Below the pieces are notes generated by a model. It had not been told where the DNA came from and did not search any database. It saw only the letters and a list, made by a program, of their open reading frames with translations. The position numbers and the translations under genes are program-made. 64,000 bases of DNA from Phascolarctos cinereus. Its lineage: Eukaryota > Chordata > Mammalia > Diprotodontia > Phascolarctidae. Shown piece by piece: positions 11,330 to 21,064 of the stretch (within the stretch, counting starts at the first letter, position 1; every line of letters begins with the position of its first letter). The stretch lies in contig NW_018344332.1 of NCBI RefSeq assembly GCF_002099425.1, forward strand, positions 930,001 to 994,000, written 5' to 3'.

Positions 11330-11520
11330 TGGGAGGGACCTTGGAGATTATAGGATCGTTAATGTAGAGCTGGACAGAACCTCAGGGGTGGACATTGAGA
11401 CTCAGAAAAGGGAAGCATTGACTCAAGGTTATAGAGGTAGTAATCACAGAGGGAGCATTTGAACCCAAGTCCTCAGACTCCAGTGCCATGATTCTTTTCT
11501 TTACCACACAGCCACATGAG
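11330..11520 (-). mobile_element. MIR3-like CORE-SINE
   Basis: The plus strand shows 'gggagggaccttggagatta', then 'gagactcagaaaagggaagc', 'gagcatttgaacccaagtcc' and 'gactccagtgccatg'. This is an inverted CORE-SINE with an L3-like tail. Confidence 0.65.
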
Positions 11521-12383
11521 ATGAGCATCTAAGTTATTCATTCAAGTTCAAATCCAACACTTGTTTGTGCATCGCCTTCTTGCAGCAGCAGCTATGCCGG
11601 GCAATGAAGAGAATAAACGTGTCCCTTGAGGCCCAGTCCCTGTTTCCAAGACATTCACAGGCAGCACCCCCCCCCCCGGCCCCCATGTGCCACAGCGGCC
11701 TCGCAGGGAGGCGTGGCGACAGGGGAGGCGGACAAGCAGGGTGTGTCCCAGAGCACTTCTGCCGTGAGTGAAGACTCTCCGAACATGAGCCAGACATTTT
11801 CTGCAATAAGAAACATTCTTCTGCAAGGGGATTAATCATTAATACCCTTATGTAAAAAAGGCAAAACCACAAACAAACCAAAAACCACAAGCAAAACCCT
11901 TCAAGACCAATCATATTCAAGATTCATGTTATCCCAGTTAAAGGTGTTCCCAGCTGCAGGAGCAATATTGCCGAGGAAGCTCAACTAGGTGCCATGGCCG
12001 TCTGATGAGGTCAGGTCGAAACACCAGCCTCCCTTCACCGTCTCAGCCCATGAGCTCTTTATGACGAAAATCCCAGATGTCCAGGGGAGCATCCCACCAT
12101 GCCAAGTGTGTCTCCCCCTTTGTCAATGACCAGGGTCACCTCATGAGAGATACCTTGCAGGGACCCATGACCAATAAATTGTCCAACAAGAAACCGCTGC
12201 TTAATGTGAAAACAAAAGTGCTAGAGATGGGGAAAAGATCTTCATTTTGGTTTGTTTGCTCTGTTTTTAAATGGAGACCAGCAGCCCAGAAAGCCACAAG
12301 CCTGTTTCTCTATAACTCATTACATCTTTCTCCTGAGGAATTCAGATATGCCTGGGGAAGAAGCTGCTCTTTGAAGGCAAAGC
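11521..12383. other. Unique stretch with a C-tract and a CpG-bearing patch
   Basis: No repeat family is recognised. A run of cytosines lies at about 11670-11683. The following 100 bases hold several CpGs ('cacagcggcctcgcaggg', 'ggcgtggcgac'), which is unusual for this AT-rich window. Several overlapping frames on both strands are open here because the patch is GC-rich, so they are not evidence of a gene. Confidence 0.45.
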
Positions 12384-12500
12384 AACAAGTATTTGTTAAG
12401 TGTGTGCCAGGCACTGTGCTAAGCACTGGAGATACAAATACAAACAAAAAGGGTCTTTACCCTCAAGGAGCTTATATTCCGGTGGTTAGTTAAGGCAATA
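12384..12500 (-). mobile_element. L2 LINE, 3' end
   Basis: 'gtgtgccaggcactgtgcta', 'ctggagatacaaatacaaac' and 'ccctcaaggagcttatattc' are the reverse complement of the LINE-2 3' end. Confidence 0.8.
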
Positions 12501-12514
12501 CACAAAAGGTAGCT

Positions 12515-12900
12515 GAAAGAGCTGGAGTCAACCTGGATGCCTCTCCAAAATGGGCATACCAGGAAGAACTCATCCACGGGGGAAGTGGGCTTCTACTGCT
12601 GGTAGATGTTCCAAGGTGAGGAGACCTAGGAACAGAAGGAGGTTTCAGGGTAAGATTATGATAGCCAAGTATGGTGGTGAAATCCAGAAAGTCACCTGAG
12701 AGCAGAACAAAGGTTGACTGACCTTGGCCTTTCTCCAAAATGGAGGGCCCAGGAGCAACTCAATAACGGGAGAAGGAGTACACCATGGCAGATGGATGTT
12801 TCACAAGGTGAGGATGCCATAAGGGCGGAGGTGATTTGTACATAATCATAAGAATGTGGCAGCAAGACTGAAAGTGGCCATTTCTGCAGCAGAGTGGGGA
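12515..12900. repeat. Diverged tandem duplication, ~190-bp period
   Basis: 'ctccaaaatgg' at 12543 recurs at 12733. The two units keep matching: 'aggaagaactcatccacggg' against 'aggagcaactcaataacggg', then 'tagatgttccaaggtgagga' against 'ggatgtttcacaaggtgagg', then 'ggcggaggt'-like ends. They are old and imperfect. The block lies just downstream of the antisense L2 and may be part of a larger repeat. Confidence 0.6.
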
Positions 12901-13599
12901 AGCTCTTGTTCCATACTGTCCATCTTCCATAGTTCCTTGAGGAGAGTTAATTTGGAAGCTTGTTTGTCTCTGAATTCTAGTAACGTAGAAGACTCTTCCT
13001 TCCATTCCCTGGGTCTCTCTGGGCCTCTGGTCTTTCTCTCATTTGCTGTTATATTCCTTAACCTCAGTAAGATTGTTGCTCAGTAGAATAAAAATTGGCT
13101 TATGGGCATCTGACACAGCTCCAGATATCCTCAATAAAACCTGAGCAAGATGCATGTGGCAATCACATGACAGGACCAGGAGGACTCCACTTATCTTTAG
13201 GGGATTCACGCACTGATGGGCATCACAGATTCTCTGATGGTCATAGCTTAGGAAGGGGTGTGCATCATGAAATGAGAAACATCAGAGGAAGGGAAATGAG
13301 TGTGTCTAAAGCTTAGTGGGAGATCCATTTAAGCCACGTCAACCCTGGCACACGTAAAAATGATAAAAATCATAATGGATCAGCTGACTGGGACATTGGT
13401 GTTGAGTGCTACCCTCTAGAGGCTCAGGCTCCCAGGCTTGTGCCCCATTACAGACCCCCTATGGGGTCCTCATGTGATTGCTCAAAAAGGCCTCAAAGAA
13501 CTTGGAAGATGTGAACCATGCACATCATCCCCATGGACTCCAACAACGGCATCATATTCTTGTCATGTGAGGCATAACCCACATTTTTAAAAGGACTGA
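12901..13599. other. No recognised feature
   Basis: Non-coding DNA. The small plus-strand frame at 13095-13316 has no motif that I recognise, and its composition is that of its surroundings. Confidence 0.45.
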
Positions 13600-13950
13600 A
13601 AGAGCTAATGGGGCGTGAGGTCCATTTGAAATCAATGGACTTCACCATCTTTAGTCATGTTTCCCCAAATCCTGGTGAATGGGGAAGACTCTTTGGACAT
13701 AACTCAATTGCCAGGAGGTCAGAGCTACCCCCAGCTGATGTCACTTGCTCTTTTTCTGACCCCTGCTCCTCTCAGCAGCTTTATAAGACTCTGCTTTCAT
13801 TAACCTTACTTTGACTTTAGCTTGCCCTCTGTAGCCCCTCTAGCCCCTTGCTGGAATGGATACATACTAGATCCCATGCCGGGACACTGATCAGCTGCAA
13901 ACTTAATAAAACACCTTCCCAGGCTCTTCAGGGGCCAGCCACCCTCAGGC
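13600..13950 (+). other. Possible LTR-like fossil (TATA box and poly(A) signal)
   Basis: A TATA-like 'tttataaga' near 13780 is followed by 'aataaaaca' near 13906. This spacing is seen in the U3-R part of solo long terminal repeats. I could not find firm end repeats, and no internal retroviral sequence lies nearby. It may equally be chance. Boundaries and family are unknown. Confidence 0.2.
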
Positions 13951-14831
13951 CTATGTCCCAGCACACCACCCTCATAGGACGTCTATCTGCTAACCACTTC
14001 CACTAGTTTCTATTCAGCACATGTGCACAATAGAAGTGCTCAGAGATCTAACAGCATGTCCAGGACCCTCTTATTGGTTCTGGCATTATCCATTCCCACT
14101 CCAGGAAACTGTGGGCAGCTGCTGTACTAATGGACATACGAAGATAAAAGCCCAAGACAGAGCCCCATAACCCTGCAGTAAGGCCCAGAGCCCTAGCAAG
14201 AGCTAAAGCCATTCCAAAGTTCAATGCTTCCATCAAAGGTTTGGGTTGGGGCATGCTTCTCACTCAGTGTTGAGGGACTGTAGCTGGAGGATAAGTCAAA
14301 ATGTCCTTAGCAAGGCATGAGGTGGGTAATGGCTAAAGGACTGAAGTGTCCTCACAGTGAATCAGAGAGTTGGGATGGGCCACGGCCTTGAGAGCAGGAT
14401 TTCAGGAGACATTTCCCCAATCCCAAAATATCCAAACATCAGACTAACTGCCGGGGCCTCCTTCCCAGCCAGATGTGCATACTGACTTTCACATCTGGCA
14501 CAGAAATCTATTCTGGGCAATGGCTGGCTAGGGCACATTACAAGAGCCAATGGCATGCACGATACAGAGCATGAAGTTGATGGCACCAGAGCACATTCTG
14601 AAAACAAAGGTAAGAAAAGCCAGACCAGCCTGAATCCACATGAGCTACCTCAGGTTGCTGGAGGCCAGACTCCACCTTCTGGAAGTGAAGACATGGCTTC
14701 CACTACCCATCACTATTTGGGAAATTCAGCTATATCCTCAGCAGAGTGCTACAGAGCCCCCTGTCCTGGGATGTTACACAGGGTTTCCCAGGGTATCACA
14801 CAGAATTCACCCACATGAATTCTGTCATCCA
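13951..14831. other. No recognised feature
   Basis: Non-coding DNA with no repeat that I can name. The overlapping short frames on both strands look like chance. Confidence 0.45.
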
Positions 14832-14940
14832 ATCAGCAAGCATTTATTAAGTGCCTACTGTGTACTCAGGATGGAAGGCTTAAAAAATAAAACTTCCTCC
14901 ACCATCACTGAGCTTATTTTCTAATAGGCAAAGGAACAGG
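14832..14940 (-). mobile_element. L2 LINE, 3' end
   Basis: 'aagcatttattaagtgccta' and 'gagcttattttctaataggc' are the inverted LINE-2 3' end, with a diverged middle. Confidence 0.7.
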
Positions 14941-14959
14941 TACAGGAGTGACTAAAGAG

Positions 14960-15230
14960 CCAGTGGAGGGAAGCATCAGAGATGGTGTCAAGAAGTCCTG
15001 AGTTCAAATGCTGCCTCTGAAAAGGCTTAACAAGCTGTATAACCCTAAACAAGTCACTTTACCTCTCTTTGCCTCAGTTTCCTTAGAAAAATGGAGAAAA
15101 CAATAATCCTTACCTCACAGGGTGATTGTGAGAGTCAAATGAGATAACACAGGTAAAGTGCTTTGCAAACCTTAAGTTACTGTGGAAAGACATGCTAACT
15201 ATTATCATTACTAATATTATTATTATCTTA
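14960..15230 (+). mobile_element. THER1/MIR-type CORE-SINE
   Basis: A tRNA-like head ('cctgagttcaaatgctgcct'), the CORE ('acaagtcactttacctctct') and an L2-type tail ('gtaaagtgctttgcaaacct...ttattattat') are in normal order. The copy is nearly complete. Confidence 0.85.
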
Positions 15231-15284
15231 AGCAATAAAATAAGGATAAGGATTTCATTGGTATAAGGAACTCCCAGATGAGGA

Positions 15285-15455
15285 AACTCCTCTACCCAAG
15301 CATGTCAGTTTCTCATATATTACTCAATTTTAGGAAGTAGCCTGGGGCAGTAAGAGATGAACTGCAGAATCAGAGGAAGTCCAGGGCAGGACTTGAACCC
15401 AGGTCTTCAGGCTTTATTTTCTATTCTCTAGCCACTACATCCCACTGTCTCTCAC
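15285..15455 (-). mobile_element. MIR3-like CORE-SINE fragment
   Basis: 'ggcaggacttgaacccaggt', 'cttcaggctttattttctat' and 'ctctagccactacatcccac' form an inverted CORE-SINE head. The rest is diverged. Confidence 0.55.
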
Positions 15456-15724
15456 ATGAACAAAAATATTGCAGTAAATCAATATAAGAACATTTGGAGG
15501 TTAGGCCATTAGCAGCTGGTGAGATCAGCTGTTGAGGTGCCTATGTTTTAAACAGAAGAAAGCAAGACGTTCGGTCTTAAAGGTTCATCTTTCCCCACCT
15601 CATATCTACTGGGTCATTGAGGAAAAGGGCAGAGGGGATTCAGAGCATGCCAGAAATCCTGTGTTCTGTCTTGGGGCACTGGGAGACAACATCCCTCAAG
15701 TAGAAGACAAAAGGAATGGAGAGA

Positions 15725-16066
15725 GTTGAGATGGTGTCCTATGCAGCTCAGTTGAAGGCACTGGACATGTACAGGCTGAAAATCAGCAGCATCAGGGGAG
15801 CAAGAAATACATGAAGGGCTGTCATGGGGAGAAGGACTCTGCCTTGTCCTGCTGGGAGGTCCCAGAGGGAATGCTAGGAGGAACTTCTTTCTCATCATAG
15901 CTCTTCCAGTGTGGAATGGGCAGCCTTGGGAGGCCTCCACTCAACTGGAAGTCACCGTGAAGATTACAGAGGACCCAATGTCAAATGTCCTCTGGGAGAG
16001 TGCCGATCAGGTACAAGTTTGAGTCTTACATCCCTTCCTACTTCTGGAGTCTGGGATTCTGTGAGT
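15725..16066 (+). mobile_element. L3/CR1-type LINE, 3' end
   Basis: The block order is 'catgaagggctgtcatgggg', 'ctaggaggaacttctttctc', 'agtgtggaatgggcagcctt', 'gggaggcctccactcaactg', and the end 'ggagtctgggattctgtgag'. This is the sense strand of the mammalian L3/CR1 3' end, complete to its tip. Confidence 0.75.
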
Positions 16067-16174
16067 TTATTAAATGGCAGAGGCCCAGAATTGCAACTTG
16101 ACCAGTTTTGGGCCAATGTTGGCGTCCTCCTTCGTTTAGAGAATGGCAACATGAACGCTTGCTAACTATTCAAA

Positions 16175-16245
16175 TGATCTAACCTTTGTAACATGCACAG
16201 TGCCCAGCACACACAAGGCACCGAATAAGTGCTCGGCCCCTTCTC
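16175..16245 (+). mobile_element. L2 3'-end fragment
   Basis: 'acagtgcccagcacacacaa' followed by 'ccgaataagtgctc' resembles the last bases of LINE-2. The fragment is short and diverged. Confidence 0.45.
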
Positions 16246-16384
16246 TCCCTATGCTTTCCCTTCCTCCTTTGTTTTACCAATTTCACTTAACTCTTGTGAG
16301 ACACAAACAGGATTAACAGAGGCATAGCTGTGCAATACAGGCACATGACTAGCAAATGGCTTGTAAAAGGGAGAGTCTCTTACT

Positions 16385-16490
16385 CAAGACCCCCAACTAG
16401 ATGGCAAGCTTTTTGAGGACAGGGAACAACTTGTCTTGTCTTTGAATCCCAAAGATGAGAAAAAAAAAATTCTAGCACCCAGCGAGTCTC
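16385..16490 (+). mobile_element. L2 LINE, 3' end
   Basis: 'aactagatggcaagcttttt', 'gaggacagggaacaacttgt' and 'ctttgaatcccaaag' are in LINE-2 3' order. An A-run interrupts it at 16460. Confidence 0.7.
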
Positions 16491-16644
16491 TCTGAGGCCT
16501 GTGATGGCCTGGGTTCAGATGCTCCTCAAGGTCTCCTTTTGAGCTAGCCTTTCCTGTCTTCCTGTACACCCCTAACAAGAAGTTATGCAACTTTAGCCAG
16601 TACAGAACTTTCAAGCACTAGACAAGCTTGAGGAAGTATTTCAA

Positions 16645-16940
16645 GTAGCCAGGTCACTTCATGGGTAGTATTGGACCTGAAGCCTGGAAGCCTTGAGTTA
16701 AAATCCAGCCTCAAACACTTACTAGCTGTGTGACCCGGGACAAGTCACTTAATCTCTCTTCACCTCAGTTTCCTCAACTGTTAAGTCGGGATAATAATAG
16801 CACCTATCTCCCAGGATTATTCTGACAATCAAATGGGAATATGTACTAAGCCCTTTGCCAAATTTAAAGTGTTATATACATCAACTGCTAGCTTATTGTT
16901 GCTGCCACTGTTATCATTATTATTATTATTATTATTAAAG
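16645..16940 (+). mobile_element. THER1/MIR-type CORE-SINE with (ATT)n tail
   Basis: The copy has a tRNA-like head, a CORE ('ctagctgtgtgacccgggac'), 'cctcagtttcctcaactgtt' and an L2-type tail ending in (ATT)n at 16916-16938. It is nearly complete. Confidence 0.85.
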
Positions 16941-17635
16941 GCCAGACTGGGCCTCAGATTCTGGCCTGTAATCTCTCAATGGATTCCTGTCTGTTTTGTC
17001 TTAAATGAGCTCATCTTACCTCAACTATGTGAAATCCCCTTTGCAATACAGAATTCCAAGTCTGATCCAAGCCAGGTGCCAGCGGGCAATGCTCACAATT
17101 ATTCAGTCTGATTTTGTTCAACCTTCAGGATAAGGATTTCGTAATTATGGGATAGACATTGTCATCAGCTTTCAAGCTTTGAAGATTAAATATAAGAGCA
17201 TAGATATATAACTGGAGCTGCTGAAAAAAAAATAAAAAGAGAGAAAGAAAACAGCCCACAACCAGCTCAGCTATCTTCTATGAGGGCCAAGCAACTATCT
17301 CCTAGCAACAGAGACGTTGTCTGCCTTCATCGGATGATGCTGAGAAGACATTGTCCCTGGATGTCAATGTCTACTTGAAAAATAATTCTCACCACTGAGT
17401 TTTGCTTGTAGTCCCTGTTTTTAACCCTTAGGTTTGCTTTTACTGGGCTCTGGAAAGGAAGTTAAGCTTATACCCTTGCATCTTTTATTTGCCTTTTGTT
17501 TCTAAGTGTTAAAAGGCTCCTGTTTTTGTTCACTCACTACCACAGAAAATGACTCTGCTTTTCATGTGGCCAGCTTCACATAGAGGAAATTGTATAGACT
17601 GACACGAAAGGATTAGATTGGAAGGCTAGTTTGTC
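16941..17635. other. No recognised feature
   Basis: Non-coding DNA with an A-rich patch at 17223-17250. I see no gene or repeat. Confidence 0.5.
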
Positions 17636-17795
17636 TCTACCTTTTTTCAAAATTTAATATATTTTTCTCAATTACATGTAAAAATAATTTAACACTCTTT
17701 TTTTCAAATTTTGAGTTGCAAATTCTTGCCCTCCCCCTCATTGAGAAGGCAAGCAGTTTGCCATAAGTTATACTGTGCAGTTAAGCAAAACTGGT
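17636..17795 (-). mobile_element. L1 LINE, extreme 3' end
   Basis: Antisense of the L1 3'UTR: 'ctcaattacatgtaaaaata', 'aaattttgagttgcaaattc', 'ctcattgagaaggcaagcag'. Only the last ~160 bp of the element inserted. Confidence 0.8.
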
Positions 17796-17864
17796 TGTCT
17801 CTAGCTTGCTGAATCCAAACAAATCATTTCATGACTCTGAGCCTGCTTCATCATCTGTAACTCT

Positions 17865-18050
17865 TCTTCCCTCCATTATAATGCAAGCTCCATGAAGCCA
17901 GGGAATGCCTTTGCTTTTGTTTTTGTGTGCCCAGACTCCAGCTCAGAGCTAGGCACACAGTCATCCTTCTGAGCAGGCACTGTCTTGGTGACTTTTTATG
18001 TTGAGCCCTGGAACCTAGTAAGCACTTAACAAATACTCCATCAATTTGGA
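17865..18050 (+). mobile_element. L2 LINE, 3' end
   Basis: 'ccattataatgcaagctcca', 'gtgtgcccagactccagctc' and 'agtaagcacttaacaaatac' match the LINE-2 3' end, with an insertion in the middle. Confidence 0.7.
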
Positions 18051-18164
18051 AACCTTGTGATGTCGGAATGAGGATTGAATGAAACAATGGGGGAAAAAAG
18101 GATCTTCTGGAAGGTAAGCTTTTCTAGAAATAGCAGCTTTTGCTTAGGGTAGTTCATGAAGTCA

Positions 18165-18300
18165 GAGGCTTGGGAACCTAACCTCATCCAATCCTTTTAT
18201 TCTCCCCAGGAGGCAACAGTGAGGTGCCCAAGGTCTCTCAGCTAGCCAGCAACAGACCAAGGTAGGACTCAGGCCACACAACTCCAACTTTCGTGGTCTG
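18165..18300 (-). mobile_element. MIR3-like CORE-SINE
   Basis: 'aacctcatccaatcctttta', 'gaggtgcccaaggtctctca' and 'gctagccagcaacagacc' form an inverted CORE-SINE. Confidence 0.55.
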
Positions 18301-18484
18301 TTCACCGTCATTATCACATGGATGGTGTTAATCCTGGACCCATTTCCATGGCTCAAATAACTACCAAACTATGAAACATCAGATTGGTTTGCATATCAAC
18401 CTACTTCCTTATGGCTTAACTCACTGGGTAATTCTCCTGACCCCCACCTGGCCACTATTCCCAATATGTATGGCTTCACTTTGA

Positions 18485-18610
18485 TAATATTATTATAACG
18501 CTCCTGGAGGGAAGGGACCTGTATTTGCTTTTGTCTTTGTACATCCTACTCTTAGGCAAGGCTTGCTCCACTGCAAGCACTAAATAAATACTTTTCCATT
18601 GTTTCATTTA
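18485..18610 (+). mobile_element. L2 LINE, 3' end
   Basis: 'ctcctggagggaagggacct', 'tttgtacatcctactcttag' and 'caagcactaaataaatactt' match the LINE-2 3' end. Confidence 0.7.
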
Positions 18611-18769
18611 TTTCTTCTGCTGGAGTTTAACAAATTCTATAGTGCCTCTACCCAGCTACTCCTCACCTACTTTAATTGCCCACCAACCAAAATCAGCAGG
18701 TTTGGGGTTTTTTTGGGGGGCGGGGTTTAAAACCATTCACCACTTTCACCGATGAAATTGAGGCCATAC

Positions 18770-18962
18770 CTGACATCCTGTAAGTAGCTCCTGATTTTAG
18801 AGGCAAACCGCTCACAGTTATTGCTGGGTATTAAAAGGCACCTCTCCAACCAAACCAGGGAGTCCTGGCATTTTGCTACCATTTCATAGCTATTTGAAGC
18901 AGCCACACAGAACAACTCCACATTGGTTCCCAGAAAGACCTGAGGTAACTCACTCCCCTCAG
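18770..18962 (-). CDS. Candidate internal exon of an unrecognised host gene
   Basis: On the minus strand a pyrimidine-rich acceptor, 'tttcctccctaaactcacag', ends at 18963. The frame is open across the block to a donor 'gatgtcag|gtatgg', with the last exon base at 18770. The encoded segment includes VFLGTNVELFCVAASNSYEM, VAKCQDSLVWLERCLLIPSN and NCERFASKIRSYLQDV. It is rich in hydrophobic and cysteine residues and looks like part of a folded helical protein. A second acceptor option would start the exon at 18939, in phase 0. No repeat overlaps this block and its base use is not low complexity. I do not recognise the protein. It could be a true internal exon of a gene whose other exons lie outside the window, an old pseudogene piece, or chance. 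Confidence 0.35.
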
Positions 18963-18970
18963 CTGTGAGT

Positions 18971-19404
18971 TTAGGGAGGAAAGTCAAAGGGCACCATTAC
19001 GGAGTTACTCATTACAAAAGCCAAAATGTTATTTCCTTTTAATGCTAAGACTTCAAACTACAGATCCAGTTGGGAAATGTGGGCTGCTCAATGGGAAAGC
19101 CACCCCTCCTTGACTGTTGTTATTAGCTCAACAAGTAAATTATGGCTATAAATAACGTTGCAATGAGTATCAACAAGGTGCTGATGCAGTGGTCAGCCAC
19201 TGAATGTCAATGATCCACCATCCTACAGAACTGGAGCTACATGGGATCAGACGTGTCATTGATCCATATAAGTAAATGAACAGTCACAAACTGAAGCAAA
19301 ATATGTATGTAGGTGATGGGAAAACACCAAAACTGTATTTTCTGTATTTTATATCAAAATGACCATCACTGACAGAAAGAAGAAAAGAACAGATGACCAC
19401 TTCT
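18971..19404. other. No recognised feature
   Basis: Non-coding DNA flanking the candidate exon. No repeat is recognised. Confidence 0.45.
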
Positions 19405-19625
19405 AGGGCGTGCCATGGTGGATAAAACACTGGACCTGGAGGCAGGATGCCCTGCGTTCAAATCTGGTTTTAGACACTTACTAGGTTTGTGACAATAGGT
19501 AAGTTACCTCACTTCTATTTCCTTCAGTTTCCTCATCTGTAAAATGGAGATATGGGATAAGTGAAATAACATTTGTAAAATGCTTTGCAAACCTTAAAGA
19601 ACTATGGAAATACTAGCTATTATTT
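19405..19625 (+). mobile_element. THER1/MIR-type CORE-SINE
   Basis: The head 'gtgccatggtggataaaaca', the CORE around 'tagacacttactaggtttgt' and the tail 'tttgtaaaatgctttgcaaa...ctagctattatt' give a nearly complete copy. Confidence 0.85.
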
Positions 19626-19919
19626 CTCCACTGCTCCACCAAACAGACTGGCCAGTTTGGACCAAGCTCTAAGCTCATTCAAGTGAATAGTTTTACCTTC
19701 TCACGTGCTTAAAAGATTCTTGAATTAACCAGGGTCAGCAAGCCCACCCAAAAAGGTAAGATGGCAGCCCTGCATGTCTTTTCGTTGGGGTAAAAAAAGC
19801 TTCATCACCTGTGACCAAACTTCTAGTTATCAGGAGGCAGCAGTAATACCAAAAGATATCAACATCCCCAAACAGGTATTCCTGCATATCCTTCTTTGTA
19901 CCCATACTGTACTTTTGTT

Positions 19920-20290
19920 CATTCAATTCAACAAACATGAATTACGAGCATGAGAAAGCATCCAGCCTAAAGAAGGAATTCTGTTAGGCACTTGTCATAT
20001 AAAGGTAAAAACCAAAAGAGTCAATTCTGCTGGAGTGGGACAGAGGTAGAGGAGGCTAGGGTGAGGCCAATGTGTACAGTGATCATACAGTACAGGGGAA
20101 ACTGAGGAGGGAGCGAGCATGAACAACCCAGGGTGTCAGGGAAGAGTTCACATAGGAGGTATCACCCGAGCTGAGCCCAGAAAGCAATGAGAGAGCTGAG
20201 ACATGGGGAAGGAAAAGGGCTATCTGTACATTTGGGAAGTCATGTCACCAAAAGTAGAGGTGGAAGATAAATTGGTGCATGAAGAAAGCA
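19920..20290 (-). mobile_element. L2 LINE, 3' part, diverged
   Basis: The plus strand reads 'ttctgttaggcacttgtcat', then 'gggaagagttcacataggag', 'gtatcacccgagctgagccc' and 'agagagctgagacatgggga'. This is the inverted order of the last few hundred bases of LINE-2. It is old. Confidence 0.5.
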
Positions 20291-20699
20291 AGTATTTGGC
20301 CTCATACATAATATTAGGGAAAGCAGATACTATGAACGGAAAAAGAAGGACAAAGAAAATAGACTGAATATGCAGCGACATATTTACCCAGCTAGGAATC
20401 AGAAGGGAGCTTCAATAATGAAAAGGGAAGGCAACTGAGCTGCCCAGAAGTGTCCAAAGACAAGGTCCAAAGAAAGAAAAGGTGATAAATTCTACAACTT
20501 CAGAGGTTTCTATACACATGCAGAAAGTATGAGTGACTGGTAAAATGAAGGAGTGCAAGGAAATAAATGCTATTATTCTATTCAACCAGTCTGAAAAAAT
20601 AGGGGGGAGACCAACTGTGGGTGTGATTTAAATGCCAAGATGGTGAAAGTAATAATAGTGGTAGTAGTAGTAGCAGCAGCAGCAGCATTAGTAATATTA
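20291..20699. other. Unassigned stretch with a trinucleotide array
   Basis: No gene is seen. A (GTA)n/(GCA)n array lies at about 20657-20690. Confidence 0.5.
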
Positions 20700-20945
20700 A
20701 TAAAAACAAGTGACATTCATATAGTCCCTACTATGCACCCAGCACCATGCTAAAACTTTAAAAAATATTATCTCACTTGATCCTCACAGCAATCAGGGAA
20801 ATACTTGCTATCATTATCCAAATATTACAGTGAAAGACATTAATGTAAACAGAAGTGAAGTGACTTGCCCAAAGTCACAAAACTAGTAAATGTCTGAGGC
20901 TGGATTTGAACTCAAATCTACTAGACTCCAGGCCTAGCCTTCTTA
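20700..20945 (-). mobile_element. THER1/MIR-type CORE-SINE
   Basis: The plus strand reads 'cagcaccatgctaaaacttt', 'tatctcacttgatcctcaca', 'gaagtgacttgcccaaagtc' and 'ggctggatttgaactcaaat', the inverted order of a complete MIR. Confidence 0.85.
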
Positions 20946-20949
20946 GCCC

Positions 20950-21060
20950 CAGGAAGGAAATAAGCATTTACTTGCTACATGCTAAGCACTGCAGATAAAA
21001 GTATAAACAAAGAAAAAATAGTTTCTGCCCCCAAAGAGCATGCATACACTCTAGAAGAAT
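20950..21060 (-). mobile_element. L2 LINE, 3' end
   Basis: 'aagcatttacttgctacatg', 'gctaagcactgcagataaaa' and 'gcccccaaagagcatgcata' are the inverted LINE-2 3' end. Confidence 0.7.
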
Positions 21061-21064
21061 GAAT

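Noticed and set aside
11534-11920. 128-codon minus-strand frame with overlapping frames on both strands
   Set aside because: It lies in a GC-rich patch where stops are rare, three frames are open at once, and the translation is a proline/cysteine-rich product of the C-tract.
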